In this document: positions 1 through 10,296 of the stretch, in pieces | Position numbering within the stretch: the stretch's first letter is position 1 | Layout of the letters: every line of letters begins with the position of its first letter | Assembly: GCA_963971305.1 (NCBI GenBank) | Contig: OZ020305.1 | Span: forward strand, 529,001-593,000 | DNA from: Arcuatula senhousia | Taxonomy: Eukaryota > Mollusca > Bivalvia > Mytilida > Mytilidae | Direction of reading: 5' to 3' | DNA length: 64,000 nucleotides | Notes under the pieces: model-generated | The model's input: only the letters and a program-made list of their open reading frames with translations | Database searches by the model: none | Told to the model about the DNA's origin: nothing | Position numbers and translations under genes: made by a program

Positions 1-2
1 GA

Positions 3-212
3 GATGGAGGAGCTAGGATAGGCAAGAGGAGGAGCACATGGAGGAGAAAAAACATGAGGGTGAGCAGAAAGAGAGTATCAGGGGGAGAAGTAGCAGAAGG
101 AGGATTAAGGCAGACGGAGGAGATGAGCAAGAAGAGGAGCAGGAAGATAAGCAGGGGCAGAAAAGGTTGGGGTCGTGGCTTTCACAAAACCGGTCTTGCA
201 GAATTCTTTTGA
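3..212 (+). CDS. Possible 3' end of a basic exon, cut by the window edge
   Basis: A purine-rich frame stays open from the window edge to a TGA at 210-212. It encodes about 69 residues rich in Arg, Lys, Gly and Glu and ends in GWGRGFHKTGLAEFF. No start, splice acceptor or known domain is visible. The GGA/GAA composition alone can keep a frame open, so this may be low-complexity DNA and not the C-terminus of an upstream gene. I do not recognise the product. Confidence 0.2.
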   Translation, partial: DGGARIGKRRSTWRRKNMRVSRKRVSGGEVAEGGLRQTEEMSKKRSRKISRGRKGWGRGFHKTGLAEFF

Positions 213-723
213 AATGAATACATTTATGTGGTGCATAGTGAGAGTTTTAATAGTGAACAGAGTCAAATGTACATTTTTGTACTATTCGTCGTGACTATAG
301 GCTTAAGAGCCTCTGCAGCGATCGTAAAAAGACACGCTATACGGTGCCATGGGTCGTCAAGCCAATGGCACACCAACGCCAGTGTTAGCTGCATTTATTT
401 ATTCGGGATATATACAGTTAGGCATCCATACTAGTATTTTATATAAGTTAATAAATTATTAGATTCGGTCTAAAATCACTACTTACTTTTATCGTAAAAG
501 CACTAAAAGCACTAAAAGGCAATCGAGTAACACTACGTAAAAAAGTAAAATATCGGTCACAATAGTTGTAAAGGCTCAAATTCTTCCTATATTGGTGATC
601 TAAAATGTTACTTTCTAGTATAAAAAGAGTGCATTTTATAGTGGTTTCTTAATTATTGTAGTATAAAAATTGTTCAAAATACGATGCTCGATAATATGCA
701 CTTAATTGGTACATCAAGAGTCA
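213..723. other. AT-rich non-coding stretch
   Basis: No gene, RNA or repeat structure is recognised here. If the preceding open frame is a real gene end, this would be its 3' untranslated region. Confidence 0.4.
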
Positions 724-1480
724 TAATAAAATAAAAATAAATAAATAGTTTATTAGAGTGTCACATATTTGATCAAACATATTTATACAATTACAATAAC
801 ATCATAATTAAAAAGATCAAATATCCAGCCTTAAGAAGACTTACGAGACACTTATGTACATACTTCACTAAAAACTTTTAAAATACAATGTATATACAAT
901 AATTGAACATAACTTCACTGTAAAATGTAACTATTACTTAAAAATTATAATTGTCTATTAAAACCTATAGTTTTCGCAATATTTAAAATAAAAAGTTAAA
1001 TATGCAATTCATGTACAAAATTTTAATTTCAAAACTACGACAGCCCCTAAAACAAATCGGAATATTAAAAGTAATAATAAAACTTTAATATGAAAAGTTG
1101 AATTAAACAGGTAAAAACATATTACTTAAAGATATTTAAAAAAAATAAATAAATAAAAAATAAAATAAAATAAAAACTGCTAAAAAGCGTTTTGACCAAC
1201 ACGTCATACAATTAATAACTTCAAATCTTATTTTTATATTTTAACGGTATGAAATGTAACTTTGTCTTAAATAAACAATTTTCGCCTAAATAAGTTAAAA
1301 ATAGCATATGAAAGTGAAGCTTGAATTTCATCACATGACGTTATATGAGAAAATTTACTATCCATATCAAGCATATCAAAGTCAATGATCGAGTGTCTTG
1401 CTTTTGTGAACAGTTCATATCTAAAGTCATCGTATAAGGGGCACGTCAATGTAACGTAATGTTATTTAAAAAGTCATAGA
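724..1480 (-). mobile_element. 3' end of a non-LTR retrotransposon (LINE), 5'-truncated
   Basis: On the minus strand a frame at 1449-1267 reads CPLYDDFRYELFTKA and continues to a stop. This is the usual ending of LINE ORF2 proteins just after the Cys/His knuckle (a His and a Cys-Pro-Leu-Tyr block, then a helical tail). It is followed by about 540 bp of AT-rich 3' UTR ending near 724 in an AATAAA-type A/T-rich tail. No reverse transcriptase domain remains, so this is a dead 5'-truncated copy. The clade cannot be assigned from this fragment. Confidence 0.55.
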
Positions 1481-3059
1481 TATATATATATATACATGTA
1501 CAAGAAGTATTGCATTTTCTATTAAAACACTAAAAGCATCAGATAACACACAATTTATATATTTAGAGATTCCGATCCGTCTCCTTTTAACTGTCTTATT
1601 TTCATATGTAGATTATAGCACAGAATGTAGATTGAAAAATTTTACCTTCTCCAAGGAATTTAGTTCTATACATAAAACCTAACATTTCTTGTTTATTTAC
1701 TCATTTTTCATCGGATATCATATTGATATTTTATATCTATAGTGAAATGCGAGAAATGGGAGAGTTATGTATAGAACTAAAAGGAATGTTGCCCCCCCCC
1801 CCTGAACCAAAAAAAAAAAAAAATTATAAAAAATAAAAAATTAAAAACTAGTTTAACCATGTTAACCCCGCCAGATTTTATATCTGCCTTTCCTAAGCAG
1901 GGAATCTCTATCCAAAGCTTATGTTTGTTCTCGTCGTCTCAAGTTAATTGTGTTCCAGTCCAGAAGGGGGACTTTCTTTGATATTTTTTAGGATTGGCTT
2001 TGAGTCGTACTATCGATGCTTGATATCTTAATCTTCGGGCAATTGCAAAACGGCGAACAGCGACCACTAGTTGCATTGGTCCTAAGGTTGCTGGCTATTT
2101 TCACTTTTGCGGCATCTCATTACCTCATCATAGTTTTTTAGGATACCATTGACTTTGACAAACCAGCTTAACATTGCTTTGATGATGTTTTCTGCATGGC
2201 CAGTTCATGATGAATCATGCCGTGAAAATCTCGGTGCTAAATTCCGGTCTGGAGATTATGAACCGTATAATTTTTAATGACAAACACAACAAGCTATACT
2301 TAAAAATCAAATTATTTTGCTAACCACTTTTTGTCCTTGTTAGAAATGTTTTTATTTCTATATTTCAGATTTATTTAAAGGCGTCATAGTTTTTTTTTCA
2401 GAATTATTTCAATTGTATTAAAATGATCATAAAATCCACCCATTTATGAAATGGAAATCATGTCTCTGACCCTCTTACTATAATTACTCCTATAGGTTAC
2501 TGATGTTTTTATCACGCTCAACAGAAGTATATATTTTCGATGGATCCAAAAATATAAACCACCACACATCATGTTCATAAAGCCTGTTTTGTCATCAAAA
2601 CAGGAAGTTGATGTCCGATGGATCGAATCTATAATCCAACAACAAATCATGTCCATACAGAGCTTGAACTACCAAATATCAGGAAGTAGATTTACTTTAT
2701 GTAATAAGTCAATGTGTGTTAATTTTTTTTTTTTTTTTTGGTTTTCGGTAAACAGGAAGAAAGATGCCCGATGCGTACTTGTAACTATATGATATCCAAA
2801 GCACTTCATGTATATATAAGGCTTGCTTCCAATTATCAGGAACTTAGGAGGAAGTTTGAATAGTTGCTAAGTCATTTGCAAAATATAAAACAGCGTGACC
2901 ACGTCACTACGGACGGACACTGGGTAAAACAGCTCTTGAATGACAGTATGTTTCCCTCTTCTTCGAAGCGGGTATGAAAGCTTTATTTTACACTTGCGTC
3001 TCTGGTGATAAAAATTCTAAAATGAAGTGATATCATGCCTGACATTATTTGGACTATTT
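1481..3059. other. Non-coding, no gene seen
   Basis: AT-rich sequence with a C-run followed by an A-run near 1791-1823 and another T-run near 2719-2739. Short open frames here have no recognisable domains and look like chance. Confidence 0.4.
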
Positions 3060-3222
3060 TAAATCATAGATGTCTATGTTTTAATTAAACTGACTTAATT
3101 ATTTTCGATCTGGAGCCAGTTGAGAGATGACGAGCATGGTCCCATAAATGTCGCTTATAATTTGTATAAGGATTTGGATTTTAGACCAAATAAAAACTCT
3201 GTTCTGTTCTGTTCTGTTCTTA
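3060..3222 (+). mobile_element. Probable LINE 3' tail ending in (TGTTC)n
   Basis: A short UTR-like stretch ends in a tandem TGTTC microsatellite at about 3200-3222. LINE insertions often end this way, in a short simple repeat and not in poly(A). The coding part is absent. Evidence is compositional only. Confidence 0.4.
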
Positions 3223-3479
3223 TAATGAAGAATATTGTTTACATATAACATCAAACCCTCCTCCTTACAAAAAAACACCCAATCCCCCCCCCCCCCCCCG
3301 AAAAAAAAAACCCAAAAAACAGGGGGAAGTAAAGAAAAACAAAAAAGAAAGATGGAAGTTAATTATTTTTTTTGTGTATAATGATTATGATTAATTGTAA
3401 AATGGACAACTGAAACTAAAATGTTAATTAAATAGTCTTACCTTAAAAATTATGCAAATACTTGTAACACGGGCACCTG

Positions 3480-3731
3480 CTAAATTTCCGGATTTTTTTT
3501 CACATTTGCTCCTAGATTGATTCCAAACATAACTAATTGTAATTTCCGGTTATCAAAAAAGGCAGAGCAAAGCGATTGATTGTAATACGATGTGAAAACA
3601 ACAACATTCGTAGCTCCGATAGAGATGGGCAGTGAAGAAAACAACATCTCCAACTCACTGATACATGCTTCCAGTGTAGGTTTAATCTGAAAATGCTTCT
3701 CAATGAGAAATTTGCAATAGTTTTTCTCCAT
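3480..3731 (-). CDS. Hypothetical 83-residue protein or exon
   Basis: A minus-strand ATG-initiated frame of 83 codons has balanced, coding-like composition: hydrophobic and charged residues alternate and there are few low-complexity runs. Near its middle it reads SLPISIGATNVVVFTSYYN. It has no signal peptide, membrane segment or known motif. It could be a small unrecognised gene, one exon of a minus-strand gene, or chance in an AT-rich region. Confidence 0.22.
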   Translation of the reverse strand: MEKNYCKFLIEKHFQIKPTLEACISELEMLFSSLPISIGATNVVVFTSYYNQSLCSAFFDNRKLQLVMFGINLGANVKKNPEI

Positions 3732-4228
3732 TCGATATCACGGCCTTGACCCTCGTTTAGTGTTGGTGTGGCCTTAAACGTATAATTTCAGCTTCGACAA
3801 CAAATGATGTATCGAATGATAGTTAAACTTTAATATTACATAGTTACATGTATTTTCTATGTAAAAAGGTCGAGTAGATATAATAACACCAAAATTTGTA
3901 CTTTATGAAGAACACAAAATAAAAGTACTGCTAGTACCGATTGTTCACAGGGCCACTTGAACGGAATTACTTTTAAGGTGTCTTGAGGAAATTTAACTAA
4001 GCATCTTACATTCTTTTGCACATATTGATCAGGTTGTGGGAAACCCCAAGTGGGATACTATATCCTAATTGGGATATAGTATCCTAATTTGGATATATTG
4101 ATATACCCCAATTGGGATATATTGCAGTTTTTATTGGCTAATAATATTTTTATGCTTTTGTAACGGGGTTGCATACATTAATTAGTAGATTTAAATAGCC
4201 AGCCTTTATCCCTGAACAAGGGAAGTAC

Positions 4229-4300
4229 TTCTTTGGTTCAGAGGTAGAGTGCCTGACTGTAAACCTAGAGGTCCCGGGATCGAATCCCGCTCAGGACATG
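4229..4300 (+). promoter_or_regulatory. tRNA-like pol III promoter inside the 5' LTR
   Basis: TGGTTCAGAGG (4234-4244) fits the A box and GGATCGAATCC (4277-4287) the B box of tRNA genes, 43 bp apart. Between them is a CTGTAAA loop like that of tRNA-Tyr(GTA). The anticodon and acceptor stems do not pair, so this is not a working tRNA gene. It is probably a captured tRNA-derived internal promoter. Confidence 0.65.
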
Positions 4301-4522
4301 TCGATTTTGTGAAGTAATTCATGCTCTCCGGTTACATTGGCGCCCAACTAAAAAACCCACGATGGTTAGAACAGGAAAACTAGCCAGGGTTAGTTGTGTT
4401 AAGAGTCATACATGAAGGTATGATGACTCTTGAGGAGGGGGAAGTGTAACGGGGTTGCTCCCCTTCGTACATTAATTAGTAGATTTAAATAGCCAGCCTT
4501 TATCCCTGAACAAGGGAAGTAC

Positions 4523-4594
4523 TTCTTTGGTTCAGAGGTAGAGTGCCTGACTGTAAACCTAGAGGTCCTGGGATCGAATCCCGCTCAGGACATG
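4523..4594 (+). promoter_or_regulatory. tRNA-like pol III promoter inside the 3' LTR
   Basis: This is the 3' LTR copy of the same A box (4528-4538) and B box (4571-4581) with identical spacing. One C-to-T change lies just before the B box. Both boxes are intact in both LTRs. Confidence 0.62.
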
Positions 4595-5507
4595 TCGATT
4601 TTGTGAAGTAATTCATGCTCTCCGGTTACACTTTAAAGGAGCACAAATTGTCATTAAAAGATCATTTTTCCAGGGATCCAAAAGTATATCACAAGGGTTA
4701 CTGTGTTGCTGCAATTTACCAGAACCACCTTTTATGTCATAATCACATCATGTTTGGTATAAGTTTTTGAAAAGACTTTATTAGTTAATGGTGTAAATTG
4801 AACTTCATGTGGGAGATAAAGTCTATAAAAAATAAACATACTTGTTTTTGAGTTAAATTTTTGTTTCATTTAAAAACATGTAGCTAAAATCAGTCTCACA
4901 ACACTGAATTTTCTTTTGATCAAAGAAAGATAATTTAAATTTTGATTTATAATTAAGGAGAGGAACAATTAATTTTCAACTTCTTAATTTTTAATAAAAT
5001 AGTTCTTGATATCAAAGATACCCAAGTTTCTAAAACTAGAAAGTAAAAACACTTTTCTTTTAATTTTATAACTAAAAATTAACTGAAACCTATGCCTAAA
5101 AAAATTATTTGACTGTAAAAACAGTAGAAGTTTTTCATGTTTAACAGAAAACGCAGCATCCCACAAATGGTAAACAAATACTAAACAAGACTATGAATAT
5201 CATAGAATGGTAATGTTGATGCATTATTATGCTCAATTTTTTCACACAAATACAAACTTAAAAAAACAGTCATATATCCCAATTGGGGTACATGTATATG
5301 CAATTATCCAAATTGGATTACTATATCCTAATTGGGATATAGTATCCCAATTGGGGTTTCCCCCAACCTGTTGATATTTTGTATAGAATTGATAAACTAA
5401 CCGTACTTGGCAAACAAAAAGACAAAAACAGTAATTAATCATCTTAGTTCAATATGGAATATATACTGGAAACCCTAAAGAAGAACTTATTTATAAAGTT
5501 GATTTTT

Positions 5508-7236
5508 ATACGACCGCAAATTTTTTGCGATCGTATTATGTTATGGCGATGTAGTTGTCGTCGTCGTTGTCGTCATCTGTAGACACTTTGGTTTCCGTGA
5601 GATAACTTTAGTTGTAGTTAACCAATTGTTATAAAATTTTGATATGATGTTTATAACCACTAAAGGAAGGTTGGTATTGCATTTGTGGTTTCTGGCCCCT
5701 ACCGTTTTAGAAAAAAGGGCCAAAAGGGGCTAAAACGGGTGTATTGACAAAAAGTCTGTAGAATTTTTAATTGTCATCCGATTTTGATCATTCTTTTTTT
5801 AATTGTATTCCTCAATCAATTCTGTCTAAAAAATGTAACAACACCTTTGATGTATCTTGTACTGTTACATTGCTATAAGGGGTCAAAAAGGGGCCACACC
5901 CAAAAAATCAACTTTTTTAATTTTTGGTCCGATTTTCAAAATCTTTTTTTCATTGGAATCCTTGTAAAAATTCCTGCCTGCGTTTTTCAATCTCTCTTAC
6001 TGTTTTCAAGAAATTAGGGGTCACAGGGACCAAAAACGCCATTTATAAAAGTTTGTCAAGGCAAATAGTTTTATACTTAAAATTAAGTAGTTATTACATG
6101 TATATAAATAAGGCTTTTTGTCTCGCCTGTGACGAATGTCGCAAAAGGTGAGACTTAGGTATGGTGATTACGGCGGCGGCGGCGGCGTCCAAATTGGATA
6201 AAGTTTTTGCTTAAGTCTGTTTTGTGTGAACTAGTTATGTTACACCATTGATATTTAGTATGCAGTTGCATCAGCATCAGAAAAGGATTTCACCTGTATG
6301 CTCCTGCAGTCACGGTCTACTGACCTTGAAATTTTTCACTGATTTGGCCGAGGTTAACCTTTTTTCTTAAGTCTGTTTAACATGAAGCAGTTATGTTACA
6401 CCATTGATATTTGGTATGCAGTTGCATCAGCATCAGTACAGATCAGTTTTAAAAGGATTTCACCTGTATGCTCCTGCAGTCACGGTCTACTGACTTTGAA
6501 ATTTTACACTGATTTGGCCGAGGTTAACCTTTTTTCTTACGTCTGTTTAACATGAAGCAGTTATGGTTCACCATTGATATTGGGTATGCACTTGCATTAG
6601 CATTAGTACAGATCAATTTCAAAAGCATTTCATCTGTATGCTTCTGCAGTCACGGTCTACTGACTTTGAAATTTTACACCGATTTGGCCGAGGTTAACCT
6701 TTTTTCTTACGTCTGTTTAACATGAAGCAGTTATGGTACATCATTGATATTGGGTATGCACTTGCATTTTAGCATCAGTACAGATCAATTTCAAAAGTAT
6801 TTTATCTGTATGATCCTGCAGTCACAGTCTACTGACTTTGAGATTTTACACTTTTTAACTTTTTACTTATGTCATGAGTGTTTTATAAAGCATATAAAGC
6901 AGTTATGGTTCACCATTTATATTTGGTATGCAGCTGCTTAAGCATCAGTTAAGATCAGTTTAAGGAGGATTTTTATTTCATTTTATACTGTGTCCAGTTG
7001 CGACAGGCGAGACATGTCTCTGTGTTAACAGTTTATTGCATTAGATGTTGATGTAAATATATATGTTTAAAAAATGCATTTTTAAGTCCACCACAGGATG
7101 CATGTGTCAACAAGCTTTGTAAGTCCACCATGGGCTTCATGTGACCAAAGCAATGGACTATCCATATTAGGCCTCCAACGTACAGGGTTAAACTTGTTGT
7201 GGTCGTATCATGCTGCGCCTTGCGTAGCTTTTTTTT
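5508..7236 (+). mobile_element. Stem-loop element family B (TATACGACCGC), HINE-like, interrupted
   Basis: It starts after a T-run with TATACGACCGCAAA, then a near-complementary TTTGCGATCGTATTATG, so the 5' end can fold into a stem-loop. A run of GTCGTCGTCGTT triplets follows. The 3' end has TGCGGTCGTATC-like sequence, the inverted match of the start, then a hairpin GCTGCGCCTTGCGTAGC and a T-run. The body carries the recurrent motifs 'aaaggggccaaaa' and 'cactaaaggaaggttggt'. A family A element is inserted at 6121-7040. No coding capacity is seen. The ATIR-plus-3'-hairpin layout fits non-autonomous Helentrons (inference). Confidence 0.6.
6121..7040 (+). mobile_element. Stem-loop element family A (GTCTCGCCTG), nested insertion
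   Basis: It begins GTCTCGCCTGTGAC with a complementary GTCGCAAAAGGTGAGAC arm, followed by (CGG)n. It ends with TTGCGACAGGCGAGAC, the inverse of the start. The body is about four degenerate tandem copies of a 170-180 bp unit (near 6195, 6365, 6538 and 6715) carrying TTGGTATGCA and TCACGGTCTACTGAC. The related sequence at 63281-63350 lacks this block and reads straight across the junction, so it is an insertion in the enclosing family B copy. Confidence 0.65.
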
Positions 7237-8204
7237 AAAATTCATAATGAACATTTTATTTACATGTATGTCAGAAAAATGACATATCAATCATTTTTAT
7301 ATGAGCTCAAAATTTTTGTGATCATATTTTGTCATTGTTGTCTTCTTGGGACATTAAATTTGGTTTTATGTTCGATAATTATAACTTGAGTAAATATTGA
7401 CTGTTTGTTTTAATTTGCAGTGATTTTATTTAGAATTTTCAGAACTGTTTTTGCCCTTTTTTATTGGTAAAATATGTGTCATTTTAAAACAACTGGGAAA
7501 TTTGAAATAAAGCTTTCTTAATATAAAACCTTTTACATGTTTAAGAACCTTATTTATTAAGTAAAATTTCCTAATCCTATGAACAACTGGATAGAAAAAA
7601 TAAACTATAAATATTAATCCTTTCTCAAGCTAAATGATATCATATACTATTTCTTCTGACTCAAATTTTATCTTTTGGGAAATTTTAGATTCATGTTTGG
7701 GAAAAAATTGAGTCCTTTTGGCATGTGTTTGGGACATTTTGGGAAACTTTCTTGAGGGGAAAAAGCCTTATTTTGGAGGTTAATAAAGGCAATCAAAATC
7801 ACTGTTTTGAAATATTGATTTGATGTTTGTTTTGTTTGACCACTAAAGGAAGGTTAGTAAGGTATTTTGTGTTTTTGGTCCCTACCATTCTAGAAAAAAG
7901 GACCAAAAAGGAGCTAAATCCAGTGTATAGATAGCTTCTGTAGAATGTTTATTATTGATTGGATTCTAAACATTCTATTATCATTGAATTCTATCAACAA
8001 AATATGTCAATGGTTTCGATATATATTGCGCTGTTACATTGCAATAGTTACAAGAGGTCAAAGACAGGCATGATGCCCTAAAAATCAACTTTTAAATTTT
8101 TGGTCTGATTTTAAAAATCTTAGTCAAAATCACAGGTTTCATTTCGCAATCAGATTTGTAATATCTTTTACTGTTTTTGAGAAATAAGGAGTTAAATGGA
8201 CCGA
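7237..8204 (+). repeat. Diverged family B repeat copy
   Basis: At about 7299-7345 there is a weathered version of the family B start (GAGCTCAAAATTTTTGTGATCATATTTTGTC), followed by family B body motifs such as 'cactaaaggaaggttag' and 'gaaaaaaggaccaaaaagg'. It lies head-to-tail with the preceding family B copy. No gene is visible. Confidence 0.5.
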
Positions 8205-8235
8205 CATCTTTGCTAGCCAAGTGTAACGATCCGCT
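8205..8235 (+). repeat. Half copy of the 79-bp palindromic repeat
   Basis: The sequence CATCTTTGCTAGCCAAG followed by TGTAACGATCCGCT matches one arm of the palindrome at 12779-12857. The other arm is missing; a T-run and a truncated LINE follow directly. Confidence 0.6.
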
Positions 8236-8243
8236 TTTTTTTC

Positions 8244-8891
8244 AGAGTAGAAAATACTCCATCAGGCTTAATAAAAGATGCATATGAAGAATCAAAAAAG
8301 GTTCATGAGGAGGGTGGCAGATCATGGTTCTCAGCCATATCAAATATGTTCACTATATTAAAAACTCCAGGAGGAAACAAATATAAACTATGCTCAAATT
8401 ATACTTGTAAAACTACAGTAAAGACTGATTTAAGAAAATTATATATTAACGCCTGGAATAGTTACAGGAATTTTTTAATTAATGAAAATGGAAAACTCAG
8501 AACATATGTTAAGATCAAAACAAATTTTGGTTTTGAAAAATATCTTGATTTAATAAAAGATTTCAGAAACAGAAGGTCCATTACAAAGTTTAAAATCAGT
8601 TCTCATAGATTAAAAATTGAATCGGGTCGATATACCAAACCCTTAACTCCCTTAAATGAAAGACTATGCGAAAGATGTTCTATAAATGAAATTGATGATG
8701 AGATTCATTATTTTACTAACTGTACTCATTTTACTACATCTAGAGAAACTCTATTTGATACAATAATTAAAACTAATTCACATTTTAATAATATGTCCTC
8801 TTTCAATAAACTATTCTGGACCTTTAACTGTGAAAATGAAACAATTTTAAATAACCTATGTAAATTCCTCCTGGAGTCTGGAGTTGTATAA
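8244..8891 (+). pseudogene. LINE ORF2 C-terminal fragment (zinc-knuckle region)
   Basis: This is the coding remnant of the LINE: about 215 codons with the CCHC knuckle about 70 residues from the end. It has no start codon of its own that makes sense; translation would begin in the missing RT domain. Not a host gene. Confidence 0.8.
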
Positions 8892-9085
8892 AAAAAAAAA
8901 AAAAAATTACAGTGTATCTGCACTGATCTGACTTAATTTATGACAATTGCTTTGTATATATTACTTTGTATTGCCACATATATGTCTTCATGTATATTCT
9001 GTCATAAATAAACATTTGTACTGTTATTGCCCCTTGAGGGCCCATGATTGGTCAAATAAACTTGTATTCTTGTACCCCATGCATG
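8244..9085 (+). mobile_element. 5'-truncated LINE with ORF2 C-terminus and 3' UTR
   Basis: The open frame from 8244 to the TAA at 8889-8891 encodes the end of a non-LTR retrotransposon ORF2. It reads YEESKKVHEEGGRSWF, then HRLKIESGRY, then a CCHC knuckle (CERC, eight residues, His, YFTNC). Reverse transcriptase and endonuclease domains are absent. After the stop come an A-run and a 3' UTR containing GCCCCTTGAGGGCCCATG and ending AAATAAACTTGTATTCTTGTA near 9085. The same 3' UTR recurs at 63711-63810. The frame is still open, so the insertion is fairly young or the remnant is short. It sits in the intron upstream of the zinc-finger exon at 9220. Confidence 0.85.
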
Positions 9086-9219
9086 GCTTAATCTCAATAA
9101 ACCAATATCAATTTCAAACAATGCAATTCTCAATAACATCATAATAATCATTACTTTCAACATTTTCAATGTTGAAAAACTTAATGAACTAAAAAAGTTT
9201 TTCTCTTCTATTTTTATAG

Positions 9220-9556
9220 TCGCATCAAAATTCAGATTTAGTCCAGCAGACAACAGGCGGACTGATTCGTGCCATACACAGATATTTCTTGGACAGCTTC
9301 GAGTTTGATAGAATCTCTGTCAAAGCTCATTTATCTGTACAACTAGATGGCAAACAAGATAGATTGTTTCAGTTTGAGGACTGTATCTCACGAGAGAGCA
9401 TCAACCCAAGTAGCAATATTGGCACTGATGATAAAATCATACAGACTGAGGAAAAAAGTGCTGCTGATAACTCTACACAGACCGAGACAGAGAAGGTTAC
9501 AGCTTCAACACAGACAGATACTATAGAACAGAAACATGTATCTAAAACAGAATCAG
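9220..9556 (+). CDS. C2H2 zinc-finger protein, penultimate exon (5' partial gene)
   Basis: The exon is bounded by a TTTTTATAG acceptor (9219) and a CAG|GTAGAG donor (9557). The frame opens at the acceptor in phase 0 and leaves one base, which combines with GG at the start of the next exon to make a Gly codon, so the splice is frame-consistent. It encodes 112 residues with no Met, so earlier exons must exist; none was recognised upstream. It starts with a compact segment containing GGLIRAIHRYFLDSFEF and ends with an acidic Ser/Thr-rich stretch with STQTE and STQTD, eleven residues apart. TQT is the core of dynein light chain LC8-binding motifs (established motif; binding here is inference). 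No finger lies in this exon. Confidence 0.8.
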
Positions 9557-10296
9557 GTAGAGATGAACTGTACACAAAGTCAGATTCATATATAGGCTAA
9601 TATAAGAAATTTCCTAGATTCTCATCTCCTCCCTCCCAATTTTTTTCAGCCCCCTTGAAAAATTTTATTTTCATTTTTTGTCAAATTATGTTAAGGTCAA
9701 TTTCTTTTAAGACAGCAGAATATTTGATCATAATGGATAAAAAGTAAAAAACAAAATTTGCCCTCCCCATATTTTGAAAGATCTAGGAATTGTTTTATTA
9801 TGATTATAATCAAAACTATTCATTGACAATAGAGTTGGAAATTACGGGTTGACCATTTCCCTTGGCACCTTAGTTTGGGACAGGACAACATATTATTTTC
9901 AAAAACTTAGTTTAAGTCATACATATACATTGTAGCAGAAATATTTAAATTTGGCATCCAGGACAACCTACATGTTCTTATAGAAACAAGTTTCACAAAT
10001 AGTTTTATCATTATGATTTATAATTAAACATGACAATGTTAACAACAAAATCTATACAGAACAAAAATTTACTTCTTGTTCAAGTTGTAAACAAAAGGAA
10101 AGTTGATTCTGTTAAAATGCATGTAAATTTGGGTATTGCTGTGATTGGACCTTGGAATTAATAATGCTCTCAAATCATAATTTGCATCAAAAGCTCAGTA
10201 TGTAATTTGACAAATGTAATTTTCCTTTTGTTTAAACCCGACTTATACTACATTGACACTAATAAACATGTATGTAATTATACTTTAATATTTCAG
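9557..10296 (+). other. Intron of the zinc-finger gene
   Basis: The donor is GTAGAG and the acceptor TATTTCAG. The AT-rich sequence between has no further exon and no recognisable repeat. The in-frame stop that follows soon after the donor (TAG within 50 bp) shows that the exon must be spliced. Confidence 0.75.

Larger units (their letters stand above)
4159..4630 (+). mobile_element. Miniature LTR retrotransposon (TRIM), 472 bp, complete
   Basis: Two direct LTRs (4159-4336, 178 bp; 4445-4630, 186 bp) begin TGTAACGG and end CCGGTTACA, the TG...CA ends of LTRs. They differ mainly by an 8-bp indel near the start and a C/T change. Right after the 5' LTR is TGGCGCCCAAC (4338-4348), which fits a tRNA primer-binding site. 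GAGGAGGGGGAAG (4432-4444), a polypurine tract, abuts the 3' LTR. The flanking CTTT at 4155-4158 and 4631-4634 is a 4-bp target duplication. The internal part is only 108 bp and has no gag or pol, so mobility would depend on another element's proteins. Confidence 0.88.
4030..5370. mobile_element. TIR element with roughly 100-bp inverted ends and TTGAT target duplication
   Basis: The left end (4030 to about 4135) and right end (about 5272 to 5370) are inverted copies: both start CAGGTTG and run through GGAAACCCCAA and repeated ATTGGGATATA blocks. The 5-bp sequence TTGAT flanks both ends (4025-4029 and 5371-5375), as expected for a target-site duplication. Removing the TRIM nested inside at 4159-4630 leaves about 870 bp. 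No transposase is present, so it is non-autonomous. The TIRs themselves contain small palindromes (ATCCTAATTGGGATAT type). Superfamily not assigned. Confidence 0.8.

Noticed and set aside
4229..4300. Genuine tRNA-Tyr gene
   Set aside because: Anticodon and acceptor stems do not pair and the sequence is inside both LTRs of a TRIM; it is a tRNA-like promoter only.
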